A DNA stretch of 64,000 nucleotides, from assembly GCF_018137945.1 (NCBI RefSeq), contig NZ_CP073089.1, positions 992,001 to 1,056,000 of the forward strand. The letters run 5' to 3'. Source of the stretch: Brevibacterium sp. W7.2 (GTDB lineage Bacteria; Actinomycetota; Actinomycetes; Actinomycetales; Brevibacteriaceae). The notes below the pieces were generated by a model. It had not been told where the DNA came from. It was given only the letters and a program-made list of their open reading frames with translations, and did not search any database. Shown here one piece after another: positions 16,159-25,329 of the stretch (positions within the stretch are counted from its first letter, which is position 1; each line of letters begins with the position of its first letter). Position numbers and translations under genes: made by a program.

Positions 16159-16752
16159 ATGTCAGAAACCAACATCATTCTCCTCACCTGGGACAACTCA
16201 GGATCCGCCTATGAAGCCTTCAGCAAGTTCCGCGACCTCGACTCCGAGGCGCTCTCGATCGTCGCCTCGGCGGTCGTCGAACGCAATGACAAGGGCCAGC
16301 TGCGGGTCACCGACGGTCAGGACAACGACCTCGGCCTCTCGACCCTCGGCGGGGGCGGCATCGGCGCGCTCATCGGCGTCCTCGGCGGACCGCTCGGGAT
16401 GCTCCTCGGCTTCGCCGCCGGTGCGCTCATCGGCTCGACGGTCGACGCGGAGCGCTCCTTCGACGCCGAGGACGCGCTCTCCGTGTTCAGTGCGGCTCTG
16501 CCGGCGGGGAAGACCGGTGTGATCGCCGAGGTCGTCGAATCCGATCCCACCGTCCTCGACGACTTCGCGAAGTCGACCGGTGCGACGCTGCTGCGCCGTC
16601 CCGAGGACGAAGTGCTCGACGAGGTCGCCGCGGCCGAGGACGCCGCCTACGCCGCCGCCGAAGCCGCGCGTCAGAAGGTCAAGGAGGAGAAGAAGGCCGA
16701 ACGCAAGGAGAAGCGCCAGGAGCGCATCGACAAGATCAAGGCGAAGCTCTGA
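16159..16752 (+). CDS. DUF1269-type protein with a glycine-rich hydrophobic core
   Basis: Protein of 197 residues matching the DUF1269 pattern: an N-terminal ferredoxin-like part (IILLTWDNSGSAYEAFSKF, then VVERNDKGQLRVTD), a Gly-rich hydrophobic hairpin (GGGGIGALIGVLGGPLGMLLGFAAGALIG, about residues 72-100), and a second alpha/beta part. The C-terminal 45 residues are a strongly charged Lys/Glu/Arg helix, probably a coiled coil. The ATG at 16159 has AAGCAGG upstream. Function is unknown; relatives are thought to associate with membranes. Confidence 0.78.
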   Translation: MSETNIILLTWDNSGSAYEAFSKFRDLDSEALSIVASAVVERNDKGQLRVTDGQDNDLGLSTLGGGGIGALIGVLGGPLGMLLGFAAGALIGSTVDAERSFDAEDALSVFSAALPAGKTGVIAEVVESDPTVLDDFAKSTGATLLRRPEDEVLDEVAAAEDAAYAAAEAARQKVKEEKKAERKEKRQERIDKIKAKL

Positions 16753-16830
16753 GCCCGACTTATGCTGAGCCTGGCTCGCGCAGAGCCGGACTCGCACTGA
16801 GTCTGGCTCGCGCTGGGCCCGACTCGCGCT
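16751..16830. repeat. Five 16-bp tandem units at a stop codon
   Basis: Units at 16751, 16767, 16783, 16799 and 16815 share GAG(C/T)C(C/T)GGCTCGCGCT with an exact 16-bp period. The first unit includes part of the DUF1269 gene's stop codon. The word GAGTCGGGCTC also appears in the 9342 repeat. Confidence 0.82.
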
Positions 16831-16985
16831 GAGCTCAGACGGCGGCGCACGGCCCGAACGCCGGGTCGTGCGCCGCTCTCCGTGCCCAGGGCGGCGGCCC
16901 GACAGCGCGGTTTCCGACTGCTGTCCTTGTCGTCATCGGTCGCGATTTTGAGAGGAATCCTCTTCCCAGGTGTGAGAATCCTGTG

Positions 16986-16991
16986 TAGATT
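16986..16991 (+). promoter_or_regulatory. -10 box TAGATT upstream of the 5'-nucleotidase
   Basis: TAGATT lies in an AT-richer pocket 111 bases before the ATG at 17102. Just upstream is the palindrome GAGGAATCCTC (near 16953-16963), a possible operator. The rest of the 349-bp gap holds only the tandem repeat and a leader of about 100 bases. Confidence 0.4.
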
Positions 16992-17101
16992 CACGTACAC
17001 GTCACTCATCGTTCGCTTCGCTGCGACACGATGATCACGCTCGTTCCTCTTCTCCTCCCGCCGCCCGGCGGCGGACGCCACGACCACAAGGATGCGAATC
17101 T

Positions 17102-19696
17102 ATGTCGAAGCTTCTTCCCAAGGTGCTCGCCGCCGGCGCCGCCGTCTCGCTGCTGACGCTGCCCGGAACCGCGCCGGTCGCCGCGGCCGGACTCGGAGAG
17201 TCCTCAACGACCTCGACCCAGGAGCCGACCGACGACAGCGCACCGGCAGAGACCGGTGCATCGGATCCCGGTGACGCCTCGCCTGCCCCGACGACTGCCC
17301 CGACCGCCGATCCCAATGCCGCTTCGGCCGGCACGAAGGTCCAGCTCATGGGGATCACCGACTTCCACGGTCGGATCTCCGAAGCCGGAGCCCAGGTCGC
17401 CTCGGTGGTCGAAGAGGAGCGCGCGAAGTTCGCAGCCGAGGACAACGCCGCCGGTACCGCCTTCATCGCCGCCGGTGACAGCATCGGCGCCTCGACCTAC
17501 GTGTCGTCCTCGCAGGAGGATTCGCCGACGATCGACGTCCTCAACGCGATCGGACTCCAGGGCTCGGCCACGGGCAACCACGAATACGACAGGGGCATCG
17601 ACGACCTCACCGGCCGCGTCGTCTCGGAAGCCGACTTCCCGTACCTCGCCGCGAACGTCTACGACAAGGGCACGACCGACGTCGTCGACGGTCTCGAGGA
17701 CTACACGACGCTCGACGTCGGAGGTGTGAAGATCGCCGTCATCGGGGTCGTCACCCAGGACACCACCTCACTCGTCTCCCCGGCGGGCATCGCCAACGTC
17801 GACTTCGGCGACCCGACGGACGCCGTCAACCGCGTCGTCGGTGAGATCGAGGCCCTGCCGGAGGATCAGCAGCCGGACATGACGGTCGTCGAGGCCCACC
17901 TCGGCGCCTCTGCCACCGACAGCCTCGAGGCCGCGGAGGCCTCGAACGCGGAGTTCAAGAAGCTCGTCACCGAGGCCGATGCCTCCGTCGACGCCCTGCT
18001 CACCGGTCATACGCACCTCGCATCGAACTTCAACGCCCCCGTCCCCGGCGACCCCGAGCGCACGCGGCCGGTTCTCCAGGCGGGGAACTACGGCTCCTAT
18101 GTCGGGCAGATCAAGCTCGAATCCGACGGTGCGGGCAATTGGACGACATCGAGTTCGGATCTGCTGTCGACCGAGGACAAGGACTACGCCTCGCCGGTCG
18201 TCGACGAGGTGAAGCAGATCGTCGCCGACGCCGAGGAGCAGGCGAAGGGTCCGGGCTCCGTCGTCGAGGGCACGATCACCGAGGACATCACGCGCGCGTT
18301 CACCGAGGACGGTGCGGAGGACCGCGGGGCGGAGTCGACGCTCGGCAACCTCGTCGCCGACTCCCTCAAGGACGGGGTCGAGGACTCCCAGCTCGCGCCC
18401 GCGGACTTCGGCATCACCAACCCCGGCGGACTGCGCACGGATCTCAAGTGCGACGACATCTACAACAACGAGCAGCCGTGCGAGGTCACGGCCGCCGAAC
18501 TCAACGCGGTGCTGCCGTTCGCCAACGACCACGGCGTCGTGACGATGAAGGGCGCCGACGTCATCGGTCTCTTCGAAGAGCAGTGGCAGCCCGACGGCGC
18601 CTCGCGCCCGTTCCTCCACCTCGGCATCTCCAAGGAGCTCGACGTCGTCTACGATTCGACCGCGGCCCGCGGCGAACGCGTGAAGTCGGTCAAGGTCAAC
18701 GGTGAGGAGATCGATCCGAACCGGGACTACCGCGTCGCGACCCTGAGCTTCCTCGCCGCCGGCGGTGACAACTTCTCCTCCTTCGCGAAGGGGTCGTTCG
18801 AGCTCTCGGGCCTCACGGACTTCGAGACGTGGACGAACTACTTCCAGAAGAACTCGCCGGTGGCGCCCGACAAGTCCGAACGGCAGGCCGACGCGGCCCA
18901 GGACGTCATCAGCACCGGTGACGTCACCGCCGAGCTGACCGCCCCGGCCGACGGCATCGCCCCAGGTGCCAGCGGAGACTTCGTCCTGAAGTCGGATTCG
19001 AAGGGCGAGGTGCCCGGACCCATCGACGTCACCGTCGACGTGCCCGAGGGCTACAGCGTCGAGGCGGGGACCCCGCAGTCGGCGACGGCCAAGGCGTCTG
19101 CCGCCGAGGCGGGGGCCCAGGCCGCTGCCGCGACGATCACGCTCGACGGGATCCCGGCCGGGACGAGCGAGGTTCCGATCACCGTCACCGCACCCGAGGA
19201 CGCCTCCGGTGAAGTCACCGTGACGACGACGCTGCAGGCGGGCGAGGCCGACTGGTGGGACAACAACCCGATGCCGCTGCCGCACCCGTTCGAGGCGACG
19301 GCGCAGATCGTCGGCGGGTCCGGTTCCGATGCCGGAGCCGACGCCGACGGCGGCAGTGCGGATGCTGATGGCGGCAGTGCCGATGGCTCGGATCAGGGCG
19401 GTTCGGACGCGTCGTCGAACGGCGGCAGCGCCGACAGCTCGGACCAGGGCGCCTCGGATGCGAACGGTGCGAACGCTTCCGCAGACGGTGCGAACGCCTC
19501 GTCGAACGGCGGGGGAGCGGGCTCGGGTGCCGGTTCGGACTCGGCGTCGAACGCGTCCGGCTCGAAGGATGGCGGTGACCTGCCGCGCACCGGTTTCGAG
19601 GCCCTCAATCTCGTCGCCACCGCACTTGCACTCATCGTCGCCGGCGGCGCTGCCATCGCCGTGGTGCGGCGCAGGAAGGCGAACATCAGCATCTGA
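17102..19696 (+). CDS. Cell-wall-anchored 5'-nucleotidase / UDP-sugar hydrolase
   Basis: Secreted enzyme of 864 residues. A signal peptide (residues 1-28, ending VAAAG) is followed by a Thr/Pro/Asp-rich linker and a metallophosphoesterase domain with GITDFHGRI, AAGDSIG, GNHEYDRG and LTGHTH. The 5'-nucleotidase substrate domain has NPGGLRTDL, LPFANDHG and AGGDNFSSF. After an immunoglobulin-like segment comes a Ser/Asp/Gly/Ala-rich repeat stalk (about 740-825), then the sortase signal LPRTG (near 827), a hydrophobic helix and VVRRRK. It is therefore probably displayed on the wall to release phosphate and nucleosides from nucleotides. The stalk repeats are likely variable. Confidence 0.92.
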   Translation: MSKLLPKVLAAGAAVSLLTLPGTAPVAAAGLGESSTTSTQEPTDDSAPAETGASDPGDASPAPTTAPTADPNAASAGTKVQLMGITDFHGRISEAGAQVASVVEEERAKFAAEDNAAGTAFIAAGDSIGASTYVSSSQEDSPTIDVLNAIGLQGSATGNHEYDRGIDDLTGRVVSEADFPYLAANVYDKGTTDVVDGLEDYTTLDVGGVKIAVIGVVTQDTTSLVSPAGIANVDFGDPTDAVNRVVGEIEALPEDQQPDMTVVEAHLGASATDSLEAAEASNAEFKKLVTEADASVDALLTGHTHLASNFNAPVPGDPERTRPVLQAGNYGSYVGQIKLESDGAGNWTTSSSDLLSTEDKDYASPVVDEVKQIVADAEEQAKGPGSVVEGTITEDITRAFTEDGAEDRGAESTLGNLVADSLKDGVEDSQLAPADFGITNPGGLRTDLKCDDIYNNEQPCEVTAAELNAVLPFANDHGVVTMKGADVIGLFEEQWQPDGASRPFLHLGISKELDVVYDSTAARGERVKSVKVNGEEIDPNRDYRVATLSFLAAGGDNFSSFAKGSFELSGLTDFETWTNYFQKNSPVAPDKSERQADAAQDVISTGDVTAELTAPADGIAPGASGDFVLKSDSKGEVPGPIDVTVDVPEGYSVEAGTPQSATAKASAAEAGAQAAAATITLDGIPAGTSEVPITVTAPEDASGEVTVTTTLQAGEADWWDNNPMPLPHPFEATAQIVGGSGSDAGADADGGSADADGGSADGSDQGGSDASSNGGSADSSDQGASDANGANASADGANASSNGGGAGSGAGSDSASNASGSKDGGDLPRTGFEALNLVATALALIVAGGAAIAVVRRRKANISI

Positions 19697-19823
19697 GAAT
19701 GAGAGCGCTCAGCCCGTGACACGAGTGCTGCGGGGGCGCGGTGAGCGCCGCTGGTTTACGCCGGGCGCCGTCGCCGCTGGCGCGACGTGAGCCGTGACCA
19801 GGACTGAGCGCAGCGCTTGGATG

Positions 19824-19855
19824 AGGGGCCGGGGAGTGATCTCCCCGGCCCCTCG
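19824..19855 (+). terminator. Hairpin terminator after the 5'-nucleotidase
   Basis: Fourteen-base perfect arms (19824-19837, 19842-19855) flank the loop TGAT. The hairpin separates the nucleotidase from the convergent membrane-protein pair and may serve both strands. Confidence 0.8.
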
Positions 19856-20134
19856 CTGTCCTCTCGACTGACTATCTCATCCCGATTGTTGCTGTTGCCC
19901 CGACGCAGCCGCTGTACGCCGGAGTGCGTCGTTGTTCTCCGGACGTCGTCACTGGTGTCCGGACTGCTCCGCCGCAGGACGCCCCGTCGCCACAGGCAGA
20001 CGCCGCTGACATCGGGACTCGTCCAGACGTCGCAGTCGTCGGGACCGTCCGGACGAGACGTGGCCGCCGGTGCCAGGATGTGATCGCCGGTGACAGGGCA
20101 TTGCCGTCGTCATCATTCTGCGTTCGCGGCAGGG
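19856..20134. other. Intergenic gap, nothing recognised
   Basis: GC-rich sequence between convergent genes. Short frames here lack ribosome binding sites and have no recognisable product. I see no repeat or hairpin beyond the terminator at its left edge. Confidence 0.5.
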
Positions 20135-22492
20135 TCAGTTGGACGACTGACGGTCGCCGGAGGTTCCGGCGTCCTCGCGACCGGCCGGCGCTTCGGCGCC
20201 GACCGACGCACCGCGGTGCGTCGCCGACCTCGCACGAGCGTCAGCGCCATCCGACGCGTCACCGTCAGCGGAGACCCCGTCAGCGCCACCGGACGCCCCA
20301 CCGAGACCCGGCGTTGCGCGCCCGGAGCCCGCGGTCGCCTCGGCGCGGGGGTGCGTCTCGAGATGGGCGAGGACGGGGACGAGGAAGAGGATGCCGACGG
20401 CGGGGACGACGATTCCGGAGTCGTTGATGAAGGTGCCGACGCCGAGGAGGATCGCGAGGCTGATCATCGCCGCGCGCAGCAGCGGGAAGCGCGCGTAGAG
20501 GTCGGTGAGTCCGTGCATCGAGAAGCGCGCGGGGGTGAGCGCGACCCAGAACACGGCGATGATGATGAGCGGCAGGATGACCGTCATCCACGACTGCGTG
20601 AGGATGTCGATGTTCATGTCGATCTTGCGCGCGAGCACCCCGAGGGCCTCACCGTTGATGAGCGAGTCGAAGAAGCGGCCGAAGTGCGTGCGCTGGGCAG
20701 CCGGGCGCAGCCAGTCGAGGAAGAGGACGAGGAGCATGACGAAGCCGGCGATGCCGACCGTGAGGCCGAGACGTTTGACCGAGAAGCGGATGCCCGCCGA
20801 GGCGAGGGCGAGGTAGGCGACGCCGATGATGAGCGTGGGCACCGACCCGAACTTAGTGCCGAGCCCCGGAGCGGCGAGCAGCACGCAGGAGAGGAGGACG
20901 GGCACGAGGACGATCGCCAGTCGCGTCAGCGGTCGTCTTGCGAGGGAGGCGAAGCCGGCGACGGCGAGCAGCAGGGCGCAGCAGTAGAGCGCGAGCGCGG
21001 AGTTGCCGATCCCGTAGAACCGGGAGGCGATGAGGAGGGGCTCGCCGAGGAGGGTCGACATCTGCAGCTGCGAGCCGGTGATGACGTCGTAGGCGAGCAC
21101 GCCCACCGTGACGGCGGAGACGAAGAGGACGGGGCCGAGCTGCGAACGGCGCCACGGCCCGAGGAGGGCGAGTGCTCCGAGCACGACGGACCACCCGACG
21201 AGCGCACCGAGCATCGCGATGTCCGGGTTCGTCGCCCGCTCCCACGGGAGGACGTTGACGAGGTACGTCGACACGGGCATCGCCGCGAAGACGACGCCGA
21301 GGCGGTACGCCGTGGAGTGGACGAGCTCGCGATGGCGGCGACGGAGGAACCACGCGAGGGCGAGCAGCCCGGCCATGAGCGAGGCGACGACGGGGAAGAA
21401 CCACGTCGAGATCTCGTTCTGCGTCGTCACCGCGACCTGCCGGTCGAGCACCGACTGGAAGCGCGACTCCCACGACCCGCCGGGGTTCGATGTCATCGGC
21501 GCCCCGGCGACGTTGCCCATCGTCTCCCCGCCGCTCAGCTGGACGAGCGTGGGCGCGATGTCGGGCACCTGGATGAGCCCCGGCTGCCGTGTCGACGAGG
21601 AGGTGAGGAGTCCGGGCTCGGCCCCGGGTTCGAGCATCATCGTCGCCTGCATCGAGGACCCGTCGTGGGTGCCGTCGGCGATCGAGGCGAAGATGATCGG
21701 CGAGGTGCCCTCGCCGATGCCGGCCGCCGGGTCGGCGCCGAGCCAGCCGGTCGCGGTGAGGATCGCCCCGACCCGACGGTCGAGGTCTTTGAGCGAGTAG
21801 CCGTCGGCCTCCGAATTGCCGAGGTCGACGATGGCGAGCTCGCCGGATTCCGACGCCGAGGCGGCCCGGAGGCCGATGTCGTCGGCGATCGGCTCCCACT
21901 GGCCGATGCGACCGCTCGGATCGGCCGCGGCGATCGCAGCTCCCGGACCGTAGGCGGAGATCGCCGGGACGGCTTCGGCGAGACCGCCGAGGGCGGCATC
22001 GTAGTTGTCCCCGCGTGCGACCTGCTGAAAGACGTCCCAGTCGGCGACCCAGCCGTCGAGGGGCGGTTGGGGCTTGCGGCACTGCTGCCGCGGTTCGTCG
22101 GCTGCACGGCGGCCCGATCCCACGGCGAGCCACCCGTCGACGGGGCAGCTGACGGAGCGGACGCTGCGCGGGGTCATCGTCCCGATCTGCGAGGACTGCA
22201 TCATCGCCCAGAGGTTCGGAGTCGTCTGCGGGTCGAGGTCCTCGAACGTGAACCCCGAGGTGCCGATGAGGATCGGGGCGTTCTCCGCGGGGCGGGGGGC
22301 GTCGGCGCTCCGGCCGGAACCTGCCGCCTGCGCGGCGCTCGCGGTGCTCGCGGTGTGCGCGGAGTGGCCGGCACCGGCAGCCTGCCCTGTACCGACAGCC
22401 TGCCCGGCCTGCGGCAGGCCGGTGATGAGGACGAGGGCGGCCAGCGCCCCGAGGAGGACGCGCAGCAGCCACGGACGCACGGCAGCGCTCAT
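20135..22492 (-). CDS. Membrane protein with degenerate phosphatase-like ectodomain, paralogue B
   Basis: Unrecognised 785-residue protein, paralogous to its upstream neighbour. A signal or anchor helix (residues 5-30) precedes an extracytoplasmic part of about 330 residues. That part echoes the alkaline-phosphatase/sulfatase fold: ILIGTSGFTFEDLDPQTTPNLWAMM at its start and VPDIAPTLVQLSGG at its end. The usual metal-binding Asp-Gly and Asp-His motifs are not visible. About ten hydrophobic helices follow, with a conserved loop SQLQMSTLLGEPLLIASRFYGIGN and DWLRPAAQRTHFGRFFDSL. The C-terminal 75 residues are disordered. It overlaps the upstream gene by 4 bases (ATGA). Confidence 0.8.
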   Translation of the reverse strand: MSAAVRPWLLRVLLGALAALVLITGLPQAGQAVGTGQAAGAGHSAHTASTASAAQAAGSGRSADAPRPAENAPILIGTSGFTFEDLDPQTTPNLWAMMQSSQIGTMTPRSVRSVSCPVDGWLAVGSGRRAADEPRQQCRKPQPPLDGWVADWDVFQQVARGDNYDAALGGLAEAVPAISAYGPGAAIAAADPSGRIGQWEPIADDIGLRAASASESGELAIVDLGNSEADGYSLKDLDRRVGAILTATGWLGADPAAGIGEGTSPIIFASIADGTHDGSSMQATMMLEPGAEPGLLTSSSTRQPGLIQVPDIAPTLVQLSGGETMGNVAGAPMTSNPGGSWESRFQSVLDRQVAVTTQNEISTWFFPVVASLMAGLLALAWFLRRRHRELVHSTAYRLGVVFAAMPVSTYLVNVLPWERATNPDIAMLGALVGWSVVLGALALLGPWRRSQLGPVLFVSAVTVGVLAYDVITGSQLQMSTLLGEPLLIASRFYGIGNSALALYCCALLLAVAGFASLARRPLTRLAIVLVPVLLSCVLLAAPGLGTKFGSVPTLIIGVAYLALASAGIRFSVKRLGLTVGIAGFVMLLVLFLDWLRPAAQRTHFGRFFDSLINGEALGVLARKIDMNIDILTQSWMTVILPLIIIAVFWVALTPARFSMHGLTDLYARFPLLRAAMISLAILLGVGTFINDSGIVVPAVGILFLVPVLAHLETHPRAEATAGSGRATPGLGGASGGADGVSADGDASDGADARARSATHRGASVGAEAPAGREDAGTSGDRQSSN

Positions 22493-25062
22493 CGGCCCGG
22501 TTCCCGGGTCGCGTCGGCGGCGGACGTGAGGAGGGCGGCGGCACCGCGTGTCGTGTCAGTGCCGTGTGGGACGGTGAGGTCATCGGCGCAGAGGGCGAGG
22601 AGGTAGGGCAGGAGGACCATGGCGCCGGTGGAGGGCACGGCGATGCCGGAGTCCGTGAGCACGAGGCCGACGGTGAGCCCGGTGACGGCGGCGAGGAAGC
22701 CGAAGTGGACGTCCTCGTCGGTGAAGACCTCGGGCAGGCGTCCCCGCCAGTGGTCGAGGAACCGCGCGGTCCGGGTCGGCCCCTGGAACCGGGGGAAGTG
22801 GAGGAGGTAGCGGAGGAAGACGAGGATCGCGATGATCGCGAGAGGGGTGACGATCGACAGCGCCGGATTCACCTGGATGATGTGGAGGTTCGCGCTGAGC
22901 TTGCGACCGACGACCTGCAGCGCCTCTCCGGTGACGAGCTGGTCGAAGAAGTTCCCGAAATGAGAGCGGCTGCCGGCCGGTCGCAGCCAGTCGAGGAACG
23001 CGATGCCGATGAGCGCCGCCAGTGACGCGACGCCGATGAGTCCGAGCCGCAGCAGCGAGAGCCGGATGCGGCTGACGAGGGCGAGGAGGACGAGGAGACC
23101 GGCGAGGGTGGCGATCGTGCCGCCGAACTTCGCTCCCCACGACGGGTTCCCGGAGACGAACACCGCAGCCAGGCCGATGACGGCAGGGACGATGAGGACG
23201 AGCCGCTGGTGGCCTGCGGCACGCAGGCGGGAGACGAGGAGGCCGAGGAAGACGAAGAGGCTCGCGATGAAGATCGCAGCGCCCTGATTGCCGAGACCGT
23301 AGTAGCGGCCGCCGACGATCGGGTTGTAGCCGAGCAGCGAATTCGCCTGCAGCCGCGACCCGGTCGCCAGGTCGACGGCGATGATGACGACGGTGAGGAG
23401 GGAGAGCGCGGCGACGCGTCCCCGCCACGTCCGACCCCACGGCGGGAGCAGGGAGAGGAGGAGCATCGCGGCGGCCCCGAGAGCCACGGAGAGGAAGAGA
23501 CCGAACTGCGGGTGCGGGAACCGCGCCCACGGCAGCAGTCCCGCGAGGAACGCCCCCATGGGAATCGTCGCGAGGACGAAGGCGATCCACGCCAGCGTGC
23601 GGTGGACCCAGGCGCCGGTGGTCGGGGCCGGCGCAGCGGCGGCGAGTCCGGCACTGCCGGTGTCCGGGGCCTCCGCGGTGGGCGCTGTGATCGCGCGACC
23701 GCTCCGGTCCGGGTGACCGGTCAGGTCGGCGCGACGGGCGATGGCGCCGCGGAGGCCTGGGGCCCAGCGGTCGATGAAGATCGTGCTGAGCAGAAGCCCG
23801 CAGAGGATGACGAGGACGTAGAAGGCGATGTCGAGGAAGAGGGAGAACGTCGAGAGGTTCTCGTAGACGAACTCCGATTTCGTCGCCTCGGTCTCGAGGT
23901 CGAGGCGACGGTCCTCCGGTGACGCCGATGACGGGGTGACGTCGAGGGAGATCCCGCTCGGGGAGTCGATGCCGAGGCGCTCGAGGATGCCCGGGGCGAG
24001 GTCGGTGATCTGGAGCAGACCCTCCGTCCGCGTCGACGCCGAGGAGAGCGTGCCCGGAACGAAACCGGGTCCCGAGGCGAGGAAGGCCCGCAGCCGGGGA
24101 GAACTCGAACTGTCACCGAGACCGGCGATGATGACAGTCGGCTCCGCCTCCGACTGGGAGCGCAGCTGCTCGAGCCGATCGCCGAGGCGGCGGTCGGCCT
24201 CCTCGACGGAGGCGCGCCGGTCGTAGTCGGTGGGCACGGTGTAGGAGTAGTTGGGGATCGGGTCGAACAGCCACGAACGGGAGCCGATCGATCCGAGATC
24301 GACGAGTGCGAGGCGGCAGTTCGCCGCGATCGCGTCCTCGGTGTAATTGCCGATCTGCCCGTTCTCATCGGCGACGGCGTACGCCGCACCCGGACCCTCG
24401 GCGGCGACGCAGGCGTCGAGGCCGGCAGGCGCGCCTGCCTCACCGACGAGGCGGGAGAGCATTCCGTAGTCGACGGTGTAGCCGGTGCCCTGGTTCGGCT
24501 CCCTGACGGCGTCGAAGTCGGGAATCGTCGCAGGCACCGTCTCTCCGGGACGGGTGAGGAGACTTTCATCACCCTCAGGCCCTTCGGCGACCTCGACCTC
24601 GTCGTCGGCGGCCGGATCGGTGCTCGTCGACGGGGCGATGAGGGCAGGGCAGCGGGCAGGGTTGTCGACGTCGGGTTCGTGAGGGGGACCCGCCTCGGCG
24701 CGGGCACCGGATCCGAAGGACAGCCAGCCCGATGCCGGGCACGTCGCGGACCCGATCGTGCGGACGTTGAGGTTCGCCGCCGCCCCGGTGCGGAAGACCT
24801 CGAAGAGATTCGGAGTCCGCTCCGGATCGATGTCTCCTATGGTCAGACCCGGTATGCCGAAGACAACCGTCTTGCTTTCGGCGGCAGCGGCAGCGCTGTC
24901 ACCGGAGTCGGCCGGCGCCTCGGCGGGGGGTGTCGGAGTCGACTGCGCCCACGCGGGAGATGACGCGGGGGAGACGAAGAGTGCCACGAGCCCGACGATG
25001 ATCCCCAGCACCAGGAGCCGGTGGGAGGGAAGGCGGCGGGGCAGGACGGATTGAGGCGGCAC
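22489..25062 (-). CDS. Membrane protein with degenerate phosphatase-like ectodomain, paralogue A
   Basis: Unrecognised 857-residue protein with the same architecture as its downstream paralogue. A signal peptide ends near PAWAQ (residue 40). The ectodomain begins VVFGIPGLTIGDIDPERTPNLFEVF and includes CPASGWLSFGSGARAE; it ends near residue 380 with ITDLAPGILERLGID. Roughly ten hydrophobic helices follow, with the shared loop SRLQANSLLGYNPIVGGRYYGLGN and DWLRPAGSRSHFGNFFDQL. In true phosphatases of this fold the first strand ends in Asp-Gly; here it is Pro-Gly. Similar GRF/YxGxGN membrane proteins of unknown role occur in actinobacteria (from memory). GTG 25062 is chosen because a -10 box lies 6 bases upstream. 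Confidence 0.82.
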   Translation of the reverse strand: MPPQSVLPRRLPSHRLLVLGIIVGLVALFVSPASSPAWAQSTPTPPAEAPADSGDSAAAAAESKTVVFGIPGLTIGDIDPERTPNLFEVFRTGAAANLNVRTIGSATCPASGWLSFGSGARAEAGPPHEPDVDNPARCPALIAPSTSTDPAADDEVEVAEGPEGDESLLTRPGETVPATIPDFDAVREPNQGTGYTVDYGMLSRLVGEAGAPAGLDACVAAEGPGAAYAVADENGQIGNYTEDAIAANCRLALVDLGSIGSRSWLFDPIPNYSYTVPTDYDRRASVEEADRRLGDRLEQLRSQSEAEPTVIIAGLGDSSSSPRLRAFLASGPGFVPGTLSSASTRTEGLLQITDLAPGILERLGIDSPSGISLDVTPSSASPEDRRLDLETEATKSEFVYENLSTFSLFLDIAFYVLVILCGLLLSTIFIDRWAPGLRGAIARRADLTGHPDRSGRAITAPTAEAPDTGSAGLAAAAPAPTTGAWVHRTLAWIAFVLATIPMGAFLAGLLPWARFPHPQFGLFLSVALGAAAMLLLSLLPPWGRTWRGRVAALSLLTVVIIAVDLATGSRLQANSLLGYNPIVGGRYYGLGNQGAAIFIASLFVFLGLLVSRLRAAGHQRLVLIVPAVIGLAAVFVSGNPSWGAKFGGTIATLAGLLVLLALVSRIRLSLLRLGLIGVASLAALIGIAFLDWLRPAGSRSHFGNFFDQLVTGEALQVVGRKLSANLHIIQVNPALSIVTPLAIIAILVFLRYLLHFPRFQGPTRTARFLDHWRGRLPEVFTDEDVHFGFLAAVTGLTVGLVLTDSGIAVPSTGAMVLLPYLLALCADDLTVPHGTDTTRGAAALLTSAADATREPGR

Positions 25063-25068
25063 AGGACA

Positions 25069-25074
25069 ATGGTA
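25069..25074 (-). promoter_or_regulatory. -10 box TACCAT of the paired membrane-protein genes
   Basis: On the minus strand TACCAT lies 6 bases before the GTG at 25062 and no Shine-Dalgarno is present, which predicts a leaderless two-gene mRNA. Confidence 0.5.
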
Positions 25075-25329
25075 TCGGGTGCGGCATTTCCCCCTCCTGA
25101 CCCCGACCTGGACGTTTGCTCACCGGGCCGCGGGGCATGTATATTTGATTGTCGTTGTGTGCGCTCGTCGTGCTCCCTTGCATAGCCTCTTGCGTTGCAG
25201 GCCCGTAGGTGGGGAAGCACTCGACGAACGGACCCGATTGAAGACAGACAGTGTTCGGACGCATCAGCCTCACGACCCGATGAGTCCGCCCAGGCACTGG
25301 CCCCATGAGATACGAAAAGAAGGCTACTT
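25075..25329 (+). other. rplM upstream region and leader
   Basis: No gene is seen. An AT-rich pocket (ATGTATATTTGATTG, near 25137-25152) and TAGCCT (near 25184) are candidate promoter elements for rplM. The transcript would carry a 130-180-base leader, long enough for ribosomal-protein feedback control, but I could not identify a known leader structure. GAAGG just before the TTG at 25330 is the ribosome binding site. Confidence 0.4.

Noticed and set aside
16940..17100. PhoP (phosphate-starvation) boxes before the 5'-nucleotidase
   Set aside because: A few TCAC-like words occur near 16990-17010 but without the regular 11-bp spacing needed for a convincing call.
20090..22606. An 838-codon plus-strand open frame
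   Set aside because: It is antisense to the membrane-protein pair, with highly charged low-complexity product and no domain. The minus-strand frame has signal peptide and helices.
25075..25329. Known riboswitch or ribosomal-protein leader before rplM
   Set aside because: The leader is long enough, but I could not fit a recognised consensus structure by eye.
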